Source of the DNA: JAICWY01 sp964531205
Lineage (GTDB): Bacteria > Vulcanimicrobiota > Vulcanimicrobiia > Vulcanimicrobiales > Vulcanimicrobiaceae
DNA length: 10,645 bases
Direction of reading: 5' to 3'
NCBI GenBank assembly: GCA_964531205.1
Contig: CAZHGH010000097.1
Coordinates: 1 to 10,645 of the forward strand
The position numbers and the translations under genes are program-made. This document shows, piece by piece, positions 1-6,493 of the stretch (the first letter of the stretch is position 1; each line of letters starts with the position of its first letter). Below the pieces are notes generated by a model, which was not told where the DNA came from, did no database searches, and worked only from the letters and a program-made list of their open reading frames with translations.

Positions 1-1457
1 TCGTCGAGGCGCCCAACCACCGTATATTGCGGCGCCGCCAGAATTTGCTCGGGATCCGATTTCGCAGTTTGCACGATGTCGCGCAACGCGTCGATGAATC
101 TGTCGAGCGTTTCCTTCGATTCGGTTTCGGTAGGCTCGATCATCAAACACTCCGGCACGATTAGCGGGAAGTACATCGTCGGCGCCATGAAGCCGCGGTC
201 GAGCAGCGCCTTCGCGATGTCGAGCGCGCGAACGCCGGTTTCTTTCTTCAGTTCCTGCGCGGACGCGACGAATTCGTGACGGCAGATCTCGTCGTACGGC
301 GTCTCTAAAAAGTCGCGCACTTTGACGCGAATGTAGTTCGCGTTGAGCACCGCGAGCTGCGAGACCTTCGTGAGGCCTTCAGCACCGTTCGCGTAAATGT
401 ACGACAGCGCGCGCACCGCATGTGCGAAGTTCGACCAAAACGAGCGCATCGGACCAATCGACTTCGGAACGTTGAAGTCGAGCCAGAACTCCATTTGATC
501 GCTAGGCGCAAGCTTCGGGTTCGCATCCGCTTTCTTTTTCGCACGAACGTAGGGCGTGGGCAAGAAATCGACCAGATGCGCGGCGACACCAACGGGACCG
601 TGACCTGCACCGCCGCCGCCGTGCGGAATCGTAAACGTCTTATGCGTGTTGAGATGCATGAGATCGAAGCCCATATCGCCCGGACGCGCATTGCCCATGA
701 GCGCATTCGCGTTAGCTCCGTCGTAGTACATCAAGCCGCCGACTTCGTGCACCGCTTTGGTGATCTCGTGAACGTGGTCCTCAAATAACCCGAGCGTATT
801 TGGATTCGTCATCATACAGACGGCGGTATCCGGTCCCAGAACTTTCTTGAGTTCCTCGACGCTCACACGCCCGCGCGCATCGCTCTTGAGCGAGATGACT
901 TTGAAACCGCACATCGCCGCCGACGCCGGATTCGTGCCGTGTGCCGTGTCCGGAACGATGACCTTGTCGCGTTGCGTCTCACCACGATCTTTGAAATACG
1001 CTTTGGCGATGAGCAGCGCTGCGAGCTCGGCGTGAGCGCCTGCCGAAGGGTTCAGCGAAAACGCGGCCATGCCGAAGAGCGAGCAGAATGTGCGCTCGAG
1101 TTCCCACATGATTTGTAAGGCGCCTTGCGCGAGCTCGTCCGGCGCGTACGGATGCAGATCGCGAATTTGCGGAAGATTCGCCATCGCGTCGTTCACGCGT
1201 GGATTGTACTTCATCGTGCACGAGCCGAGCGGATAGAATCCAACATCGATGCCGAACGTGCGCTGCGAGAGCCGAGTGAAATGGCGCACGACATCGAGTT
1301 CGCTGTTATCGGGAAGCGGAAGATCGTCGCGCAAAAGGTCCTTCGGCAAAAACTCCGGCATCGGCGCGCCCGCATCGACGTAGCGGTTGGCGCGGCCTTC
1401 CTGACCTTGTTCGAAGATGAGCGGAGAAGCGGTGTGATCAGACGCGAGCCGGGACAT
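1..1457 (-). CDS. gcvPB: Glycine dehydrogenase (decarboxylating) subunit 2, P-protein beta subunit; 3' end outside the window
   Basis: Pyridoxal-phosphate subunit of the two-subunit P-protein of the glycine cleavage system. It decarboxylates glycine and passes the aminomethyl group to the lipoyl arm of GcvH in the cytoplasm. The frame is open from ATG at 1457 to the left edge (485 codons), so only a short C-terminus should be missing, given a usual family length near 480-500. Seen in the translation: GFYPLGSCTMK at residues 73-83, a PDTAHGTNPAS stretch, and NTHKTFTIPHGGGGAG, whose lysine (Lys273) is the expected Schiff-base lysine. The start lies 20 bp inside the end of gcvPA in another frame. 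It has a good ribosome site (AGAGG at 1464-1468, 6 nt before the ATG). It is the last visible gene of the gcv run and is probably translationally coupled to gcvPA. Confidence 0.96.
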   Translation of the reverse strand, partial: MSRLASDHTASPLIFEQGQEGRANRYVDAGAPMPEFLPKDLLRDDLPLPDNSELDVVRHFTRLSQRTFGIDVGFYPLGSCTMKYNPRVNDAMANLPQIRDLHPYAPDELAQGALQIMWELERTFCSLFGMAAFSLNPSAGAHAELAALLIAKAYFKDRGETQRDKVIVPDTAHGTNPASAAMCGFKVISLKSDARGRVSVEELKKVLGPDTAVCMMTNPNTLGLFEDHVHEITKAVHEVGGLMYYDGANANALMGNARPGDMGFDLMHLNTHKTFTIPHGGGGAGHGPVGVAAHLVDFLPTPYVRAKKKADANPKLAPSDQMEFWLDFNVPKSIGPMRSFWSNFAHAVRALSYIYANGAEGLTKVSQLAVLNANYIRVKVRDFLETPYDEICRHEFVASAQELKKETGVRALDIAKALLDRGFMAPTMYFPLIVPECLMIEPTETESKETLDRFIDALRDIVQTAKSDPEQILAAPQYTVVGRLD

Positions 1458-2799
1458 TGGCGACCTCTTCGAGCGCGGTAACGAGCGTGTCGATATCGGC
1501 AGACGACGTGAGTTCCGTCGCTGCCATTAGAATGCAATCGGCGTATTCCGGATAGTAACGGCCCAAATCGATGCCGCCGAGAATTCCGCGATCTTGAAGT
1601 TTCGCAAGCACATCTTTCGCCGGCTGATGCACGTTCACAACGATTTCGTTGAAGAACGGCGCCTCAAATTGCAAACTGCAACTGGCGAGCGAACTGACGC
1701 GCGATGCGAGCTCGCGCGACCGTTGTAAATTCGCGGAAGCAACGTCCTGCAAACCGGTCTTGCCCATCAGCGCCAGGTACATCGTGGCGATGAGCGCGCA
1801 GTGCGCTTGATTCGTGCAGATATTCGACGTCGCGCGTTCGCGGCGAATGTGCTGCTCGCGTGCTTGGAGGGTCAGCACGAATGCTTCATTGCCGTGCACG
1901 TCGACGGTCTTGCCGACCAAACGTCCCGGAATGCGGCGCATGTGATCTTTATTGGAAGCGATGAATCCGACATACGGCCCGCCATACGCGAGTGCGACGC
2001 CGAAGCTTTGGGCCTCTCCCGCGACGATCTCCGCGCCCCACGATGCCGGCGTTTGGAGTGCTGCAAGCGCCAGCGCCTCGGCAACGACGCCGATCAGCAC
2101 GGTGCCGCTCTGCTTGATCGCCGTTTGCGCCGCCGCATCGGGCGTGTCGATGTTGCCGAAGAAATTCGGCGACTGTACCGCCACGCAAGCGTACTCTTTG
2201 CTTGACAGCCGTTGCGCGAGATCGCTCAGATCGGTCGTCCCGTCCTTTGCAACCGGCAGTTCGTCGATTGCAACGTCGAGCCCGTCGCAGTACGTTTTCA
2301 ACACCGCGCGATAATTCGGGTGAATCGCGCGCGACACGAGCACTTTCTTGCGTCCGTTCGCGTTGAGCGCCATGATCGCCGCTTCCGCGAGCGCCGTCGC
2401 GCCGTCGTACACCGAAGCGTTCGCAATGTCGAGGCCCGTGAGCAAGCAGATGTAGGTCTGCCACTCATAGATCGCTTGCAAATAGCCTTGCGAAACTTCG
2501 GCTTGATACGGCGTATACGCCGTCAAAAACTCGCCCCGCATCGCGAGCGCCGCGATCGCAGGCGGCGTATAGTGACGGTACGCACCGGCGCCTAAAAATG
2601 AGACGCACGACGCCGCCGTATTTTTCTTTGCAAAATGCTCGAAGCGTTTGACGATGCCGGCTTCTGCGAGCGCCGGCACGATGTCCAGTTTCTCGCGAAT
2701 TTTGACTGCGTCCGGAACTTCGACGAGTTTCTCGAGCGAAGGAACGCCGATCGCCTCGAGCATCTGCGCGATATCGCGCTCGGTGTGGGGTGTGTACAC
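1438..2799 (-). CDS. gcvPA: Glycine dehydrogenase (decarboxylating) subunit 1, P-protein alpha subunit
   Basis: Partner of GcvPB in the heteromeric P-protein. It corresponds to the N-terminal half of one-chain glycine dehydrogenases and lacks the PLP lysine. The product is 453 aa, the usual size. Family signatures are visible: LGAGAYRHYTP at 69-79, TAYTPYQAEVSQG at 93-105 and NASVYDGATA at 127-136. The start is GTG at 2799: the gcvH stop codon (TAG, 2803-2805) lies in the same frame just upstream, so no earlier start is possible, and the N-terminus MYTPHTERDI is typical. The ribosome site is weak (AGAAAG-like), which suggests coupling to gcvH, whose stop is 3 bp away. Its 3' end overlaps gcvPB by 20 bp. 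Split alpha/beta P-proteins are common in several bacterial phyla, while proteobacteria usually have a fused GcvP. Confidence 0.96.
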   Translation of the reverse strand: MYTPHTERDIAQMLEAIGVPSLEKLVEVPDAVKIREKLDIVPALAEAGIVKRFEHFAKKNTAASCVSFLGAGAYRHYTPPAIAALAMRGEFLTAYTPYQAEVSQGYLQAIYEWQTYICLLTGLDIANASVYDGATALAEAAIMALNANGRKKVLVSRAIHPNYRAVLKTYCDGLDVAIDELPVAKDGTTDLSDLAQRLSSKEYACVAVQSPNFFGNIDTPDAAAQTAIKQSGTVLIGVVAEALALAALQTPASWGAEIVAGEAQSFGVALAYGGPYVGFIASNKDHMRRIPGRLVGKTVDVHGNEAFVLTLQAREQHIRRERATSNICTNQAHCALIATMYLALMGKTGLQDVASANLQRSRELASRVSSLASCSLQFEAPFFNEIVVNVHQPAKDVLAKLQDRGILGGIDLGRYYPEYADCILMAATELTSSADIDTLVTALEEVANVPARV

Positions 2800-2802
2800 G
2801 AA

Positions 2803-3183
2803 CTATCTTTCTTGGGTGAGTTTGTCGTAATCTTCCGGCGAGAGCAATCCGCTCGGCGAACCGTTGACAAGGCGCACTTTGAACATCCATCCGCCGGCGA
2901 ACGGCTCGCGGTTTACAAGCGCGGGATCGTTCTCGAGGTCGCCGTTCACTTCGATCACTTCGCCGCCGACCGGCGTGAACAGATCCGAAACAGCCTTCAC
3001 TGACTCCACGACGCCGACGCTTCCCATCGGCTCGATCTGCGCGCCGACTCTGGGAAGCTCGACGTACACGATGTCACCCAACGAGTTTTGCGCATAATCG
3101 GTAATGCCGACGGTCGCCACGTCGCCGTCGACTTTCACCCATTCATGTTCCTTGCTATATAGCAGATCGGCGGGCTGAGCCAC
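2803..3183 (-). CDS. gcvH: Glycine cleavage system H protein (lipoyl carrier)
   Basis: Small carrier protein that shuttles the aminomethyl intermediate from P-protein to T-protein on a lipoyl-lysine arm. The product is 126 aa, normal for the family. The N-terminal YSKEHEWVKVDGDVATVGIT (residues 9-28) is the classic H-protein opening, and VGVVESVKAVSDL carries the lipoyl lysine at Lys63. The C-terminal GGWMFKV motif is also present. The start is GTG at 3183, preceded by purine-rich sequence that could bind the ribosome (GAGAGGAAATTAGGAA on the minus strand). The gaps to gcvT and to gcvPA are 3 bp each, so it is cotranscribed with them. No lipoate synthase or ligase is in view, so lipoylation must be supplied from elsewhere. 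Confidence 0.97.
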   Translation of the reverse strand: MAQPADLLYSKEHEWVKVDGDVATVGITDYAQNSLGDIVYVELPRVGAQIEPMGSVGVVESVKAVSDLFTPVGGEVIEVNGDLENDPALVNREPFAGGWMFKVRLVNGSPSGLLSPEDYDKLTQER

Positions 3184-3186
3184 TTC

Positions 3187-4296
3187 CTAATTTCCTCTCT
3201 TATAAAACGGTAACGGGACAACTGTCGCTCCATACGCCGTGCCGCGAATGTGCACGACGAGCGGGGTGCCGGGAGCGGCGGCTTCTTTCTCAACCAATGC
3301 GGTTCCGATATTTTTGTTTTGCACCGACGGCGCGATGGAACCGCTGCGAATTTCTCCGACGCGGCGATCGCCCAAAAAGACGTGATAGCCTTCGCGTGCA
3401 GGCGCGCGGCCGTCCATGACGATGCCGACGATGCGCGGAGAATCGTCGCGCTCGGCCTGCGCCTGAAGCGCTTCTTTGCCCGTGAACGATGGTTTGTTGA
3501 ATTTCACCGCCCAATTCAAACCCGCTTGAACCGGCGTGATCTCTTCGGTAAGCTCGTGACCGTACAGGGGCATTCCGGCTTCGAGCCGCAACACGTCGCG
3601 CGCGCCTAAGCCTGCCGGAATCAAACCGGCTTGACCGTTGTCGCGCAGCAAATTGTTCCAAATCATTGCGGCGTCCGCACCGTCGACGAATAGTTCGAAA
3701 CCGTCTTCACCAGTATATCCGGTGCGTGCGATGACCGCATGCTTTCCGTAGACGGTGCCTTCGGCGGAGAAATAATATTTGAGCGCATTGACGTCGACGT
3801 CGGTATGCGGTGCAAGCATCTCTACCGACTTCGGTCCTTGAATAGCAATGAGCGCGTTACGGCCGTGCAAACTCGTGAGCTTAACGCCGGATCCGGGAAG
3901 GTTCGCGTTCAGATGCGCCCACATCTTATCCGCATTGCTTGCATTGACGACAAGAAGCCAGCGATTTTCGAGTTTGTAGAAAATCACGTCATCGTGCGCG
4001 CCGCCGCGTTCGTTGGTAAAGATGTTATAACGCGCTTGCATCGGCTTCATCGTACCGACGGCGTTTACCGTAAGACCATCAGCCCAAGCGGCAACGTTCT
4101 CACCCTCTAAAATGAACTGCCCCATGTGCGACAGATCGAAAAGCCCCGCCCGGTGACGCACCGCTTCGTGCTCTTTGAGAATGCTCGAGTATTGAACCGG
4201 CATCTCGAATCCGCCGAAAGGAATAAGCCGTGCGCCCAAGCGCACGTGTTCATCATAAAGAGCGGTCCGCTTCGCGGCCGTGTCTTGCAGAGTCAT
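3187..4296 (-). CDS. gcvT: Aminomethyltransferase (glycine cleavage system T protein)
   Basis: Takes the aminomethyl group from GcvH and transfers the carbon to tetrahydrofolate, releasing ammonia and 5,10-methylene-THF. The product is 369 aa, the standard length. FGGFEMPVQY (27-36), FDLSHMGQF (53-61), GGAHDDVIFY (98-107), RTGYTGEDGFELF (191-203) and LGARDVLRLEAGMPLYG (230-246) are all present. Asp102 aligns with the essential aspartate of E. coli GcvT (Asp101). The ATG at 4296 overlaps the TGA of the thioesterase gene in an ATGA arrangement, indicating translational coupling. Because of that overlap there is no room for a glycine riboswitch directly in front of gcvT, so any regulation must act further upstream in the transcript. 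Confidence 0.97.
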   Translation of the reverse strand: MTLQDTAAKRTALYDEHVRLGARLIPFGGFEMPVQYSSILKEHEAVRHRAGLFDLSHMGQFILEGENVAAWADGLTVNAVGTMKPMQARYNIFTNERGGAHDDVIFYKLENRWLLVVNASNADKMWAHLNANLPGSGVKLTSLHGRNALIAIQGPKSVEMLAPHTDVDVNALKYYFSAEGTVYGKHAVIARTGYTGEDGFELFVDGADAAMIWNNLLRDNGQAGLIPAGLGARDVLRLEAGMPLYGHELTEEITPVQAGLNWAVKFNKPSFTGKEALQAQAERDDSPRIVGIVMDGRAPAREGYHVFLGDRRVGEIRSGSIAPSVQNKNIGTALVEKEAAAPGTPLVVHIRGTAYGATVVPLPFYKRGN

Positions 4297-4724
4297 TTCT
4301 TGGGCTTCTCTTCCGGATAGGTGTTGAGGAAATTCAGCGTCGCGTGCGCGACAAGCTTGTCGCCGCTTCTTACGTGCACTTCCCCGTATACGATACGCCG
4401 TCCAGCCTTGAGCACGGTTGCTTCGGCGACGAGATCATGCGGCGCAAGTGCAGGCGCTAAGTAATTGCATTGCAGCGCAACGGTCGTCGTGTCTTGATCG
4501 CGTCCGTAGATAGACGCCAACGCTACGTAAAAACAGGTATCGCACAAGCTGACGATCGCGCCGCCGTGCACAGCACCGGTGCCGTTCGAAATCTGCGAGC
4601 GGTACGGCATGCGCATCACCGCGCGGCCGTTTGCAACGCTCTCGAGTTTCAAATCGAGCAGCTCGACGAAGTGGGACTTTTCTTTGTCCCACTGGCGCTT
4701 GGCACGCTCTTGATCTATGGACAT
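4293..4724 (-). CDS. PaaI-like hotdog-fold acyl-CoA thioesterase
   Basis: Probable acyl-CoA thioesterase of the PaaI/4HBT hotdog family, 143 aa from ATG at 4724. The motif AVHGGAIVSLCDTCF (51-65) gives the HGG turn that binds the acyl thioester. Asp62 sits where E. coli PaaI has its catalytic Asp61. The flanking segment NGTG (47-50) and the later VALQCNYLAPA (82-92) also fit the fold. A GTG 12 bp upstream would add four residues, but the ATG has a purine-rich GAGAGAG just before it and gives a more natural N-terminus. It lies 36 bp after the SDR gene and overlaps gcvT by 4 bp. The substrate is not readable: phenylacetyl-CoA-type, medium-chain or aberrant acyl-CoAs are all possible. Placement next to a dienoyl-CoA-reductase-like gene suggests acyl-CoA housekeeping, which is inference. 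Confidence 0.85.
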   Translation of the reverse strand: MSIDQERAKRQWDKEKSHFVELLDLKLESVANGRAVMRMPYRSQISNGTGAVHGGAIVSLCDTCFYVALASIYGRDQDTTTVALQCNYLAPALAPHDLVAEATVLKAGRRIVYGEVHVRSGDKLVAHATLNFLNTYPEEKPKK

Positions 4725-4760
4725 AATCTCTCTCACTCTAGCGAAGGCCGCTGGCTGCGT

Positions 4761-5591
4761 CTATTGCTTTTGTGCTCCGAGGGGTTGCCCGCTCGATAGG
4801 GCGTCGTAAGCAGCCCGGAAGTTCAGCGTACCCCCGTGCAGCCAGTGCGCGCCGTCCACGGCGAGAGCAGCTCCGCTTATCCAGTTGGCATCTTCGGAGC
4901 AAATCCAGACCGCCGCGCGAGCCACGTCGGCGGGCTCGCCGAGGCGTCCAAGCGGCACCTGTGCGGAGACCAGGCGCTCCACATCGGCTACGCTCCAGAG
5001 GTTCTTATCGGTGCCCTCGGTGTGAATCGGTCCGGGAGCGATCGCATTGACGCGAATGCCGAACTGTCCCCACTCCGCCGCAAGCGTGCGCGTCATCGCC
5101 AGCACGCCCGCTTTCGCAGATGCGGAATGCACGGCGCCCGGTTCACCGCTCCATGCGTAGGTCGCGATAATGTTGAGAATCGATCCGCGTGTTTTTCGCA
5201 GCTCTTCGAACGCCGAACGCGTGCAATAGAACGTGCCGTTCAAAACGATGTCCACCACCGCTTTAAATCCATTCGGCGAAAGCTTTTCGGATGGCGATAC
5301 GAAGTTGCCGGCGGCGTTGTTCACCAACACGTCGATGCGTCCGGTTCGCGCAACGATCTCGGCCACGACGGCTTCGACCCGCTGCGGATCGCGAACATCA
5401 CAGGAAATGCCGAATGCATTTCCGCCCTCGGCTTCAATAAGGTGCACAGTTTCGTCGAGCGCTTCTTGCCGCCGGCCGATGACACAGACCCTCGCGCCTT
5501 CACGTGCATAGGCCTGCGCCATCGCACGGCCGAGCCCGGAGCCGCCCCCGGTTACCCAAACGGTTTTACCTTCATAGCGGCGGGCGTTCAA
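4761..5591 (-). CDS. Short-chain dehydrogenase/reductase of the 2,4-dienoyl-CoA reductase type
   Basis: NAD(P)H-dependent SDR, 276 aa. TGGGSGLG (14-21) is the Rossmann nucleotide site and NNAAG (91-95) the conserved strand-4 motif. There is no classic YxxxK: the residue four before Lys160 is Ser156. Instead Tyr145, Ser156 and Lys160 reproduce the spacing of human DECR1 (Tyr199, Ser210, Lys214), within the shared text SASAKAGV and LAAEWG. NNAAGNFVSP with SPNGFK also resembles the DECR2/Sps19 group. This supports a role in reducing 2,4-dienoyl-CoA during breakdown of polyunsaturated acyl chains. It could still be a related reductase with another enoyl substrate. The start is TTG at 5591, overlapping the speE stop as TTGA, with GGAG 7 nt upstream. 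It is therefore coupled to speE. Confidence 0.85.
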   Translation of the reverse strand: MNARRYEGKTVWVTGGGSGLGRAMAQAYAREGARVCVIGRRQEALDETVHLIEAEGGNAFGISCDVRDPQRVEAVVAEIVARTGRIDVLVNNAAGNFVSPSEKLSPNGFKAVVDIVLNGTFYCTRSAFEELRKTRGSILNIIATYAWSGEPGAVHSASAKAGVLAMTRTLAAEWGQFGIRVNAIAPGPIHTEGTDKNLWSVADVERLVSAQVPLGRLGEPADVARAAVWICSEDANWISGAALAVDGAHWLHGGTLNFRAAYDALSSGQPLGAQKQ

Positions 5592-6475
5592 AACGTATCT
5601 CCGCTTAACGCTAACTCGCGCCGCAGATACAACGGGAGCGAGAATATCCGCCGGTGGGTTACGCCGTCATAGAAAAAATTCTCACCGAACAGTTCGGAGC
5701 AGTATGCGTCCACTGCAGCTTCATCGAGCTCCGCAAGATCGACCGCATCGCTGCACGCAATAAACGCCCAGTCGTTATCGAAGGCCGGGACGTGCGTGTA
5801 AAACGAAACGACGTTTTTATAATATCCGCGCAGCGTTCGCGCCATTTTCGCATGCAGCGACATGTTGTGAAAGCCCGCGGTGCTGGCTTGTAAAACGTAG
5901 ATACCGCCCTCACCAAGACGCGCTTTGATGTTGCGGAAAACTTCGTCGCAAAAGAGCGGATTGCTCGGCGAATCCTCGAGCGGTTCGGTCAAATCCGAAA
6001 TGATGACGCCGTAACGATCGCGATCCTCGGCCAAAAATTTGAGCGCGTCGCCGATGATGACTCGAGCGCGCGCATCATCGAACGCGCCGTTCGACCACTC
6101 CGGCAAATAGTGCTTGGAGAGTTCGACGACTTGCCCGTCGATGTCAACCATCGTACAGCGGCGAACCTCCGGATGGCGAAGCACTTCACGCAGCGTCGCG
6201 CCTTCGCCGCCGCCCAAAATCAGCACGTCGGAACGATCGCCGGCGCCCGCCATTGCCGGATGCACGAGCGATTCGTGGTAAATCTTCTCATCGTGCTGAG
6301 AGCTTTGCGTGTCGCCGTCAAGAATGAGCATCTTGCCGAATACCGGCGTCTCGATCACGCCGACGCTTTGAAAAGGCGTGCGTCCCGCATAATATACGTG
6401 CTCGATTGCATGGTGGTGCTGCTCCGTCGGCGAGAACTCCTCGACGTACCACTGCCAATGTTCGGTTTTGGGCAT
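5588..6475 (-). CDS. speE: Aminopropyltransferase (spermidine-synthase family), thermospermine/agmatine-type motifs
   Basis: Transfers the aminopropyl group of decarboxylated SAM to an amine acceptor, 295 aa. Seen: LDGDTQSS (52-59), DEKIYHESLVHPAM (62-75), LGGGEGATLREVLRH (87-101) for dcSAM binding, VDID (110-113), IGDA (141-144), and the acceptor-side loop SDLTEPLE (160-167). Asp161 aligns with the catalytic aspartate (human Asp173). Glu164 replaces the usual second aspartate (human Asp176). YHESLVHPA and YTHVPAFDNDWAF resemble plant ACL5 (thermospermine synthase) and Thermus-type enzymes more than E. coli or Bacillus spermidine synthase, so the product may not be spermidine. ATG at 6475, 18 bp after the lipoprotein gene, with only a weak GGGG-like ribosome site. 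Its TGA overlaps the next gene. The gene symbol denotes the family, not the acceptor. Confidence 0.9.
   Translation of the reverse strand: MPKTEHWQWYVEEFSPTEQHHHAIEHVYYAGRTPFQSVGVIETPVFGKMLILDGDTQSSQHDEKIYHESLVHPAMAGAGDRSDVLILGGGEGATLREVLRHPEVRRCTMVDIDGQVVELSKHYLPEWSNGAFDDARARVIIGDALKFLAEDRDRYGVIISDLTEPLEDSPSNPLFCDEVFRNIKARLGEGGIYVLQASTAGFHNMSLHAKMARTLRGYYKNVVSFYTHVPAFDNDWAFIACSDAVDLAELDEAAVDAYCSELFGENFFYDGVTHRRIFSLPLYLRRELALSGDTF
5599..5602 (-). promoter_or_regulatory. Ribosome binding site that supports the TTG start of the SDR gene
   Basis: GGAG on the minus strand lies inside the end of speE, 7 nt before the TTG at 5591. This spacing is ideal. The start codon overlaps the speE stop as TTGA. 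The next possible starts are too far downstream to keep the N-terminal strand before the TGGGSGLG motif, so the TTG is the best choice. Confidence 0.6.
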
Positions 6476-6493
6476 AGAGCCCCGGGGTTCGCT

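Noticed and set aside
4836..5672. A 278-codon open frame on the plus strand opposite the SDR and speE genes.
   Set aside because: It is antisense to two well-supported genes, is rich in Arg, Ala and Gly as expected from a shadow frame in GC-rich DNA, and shows no recognisable domain.
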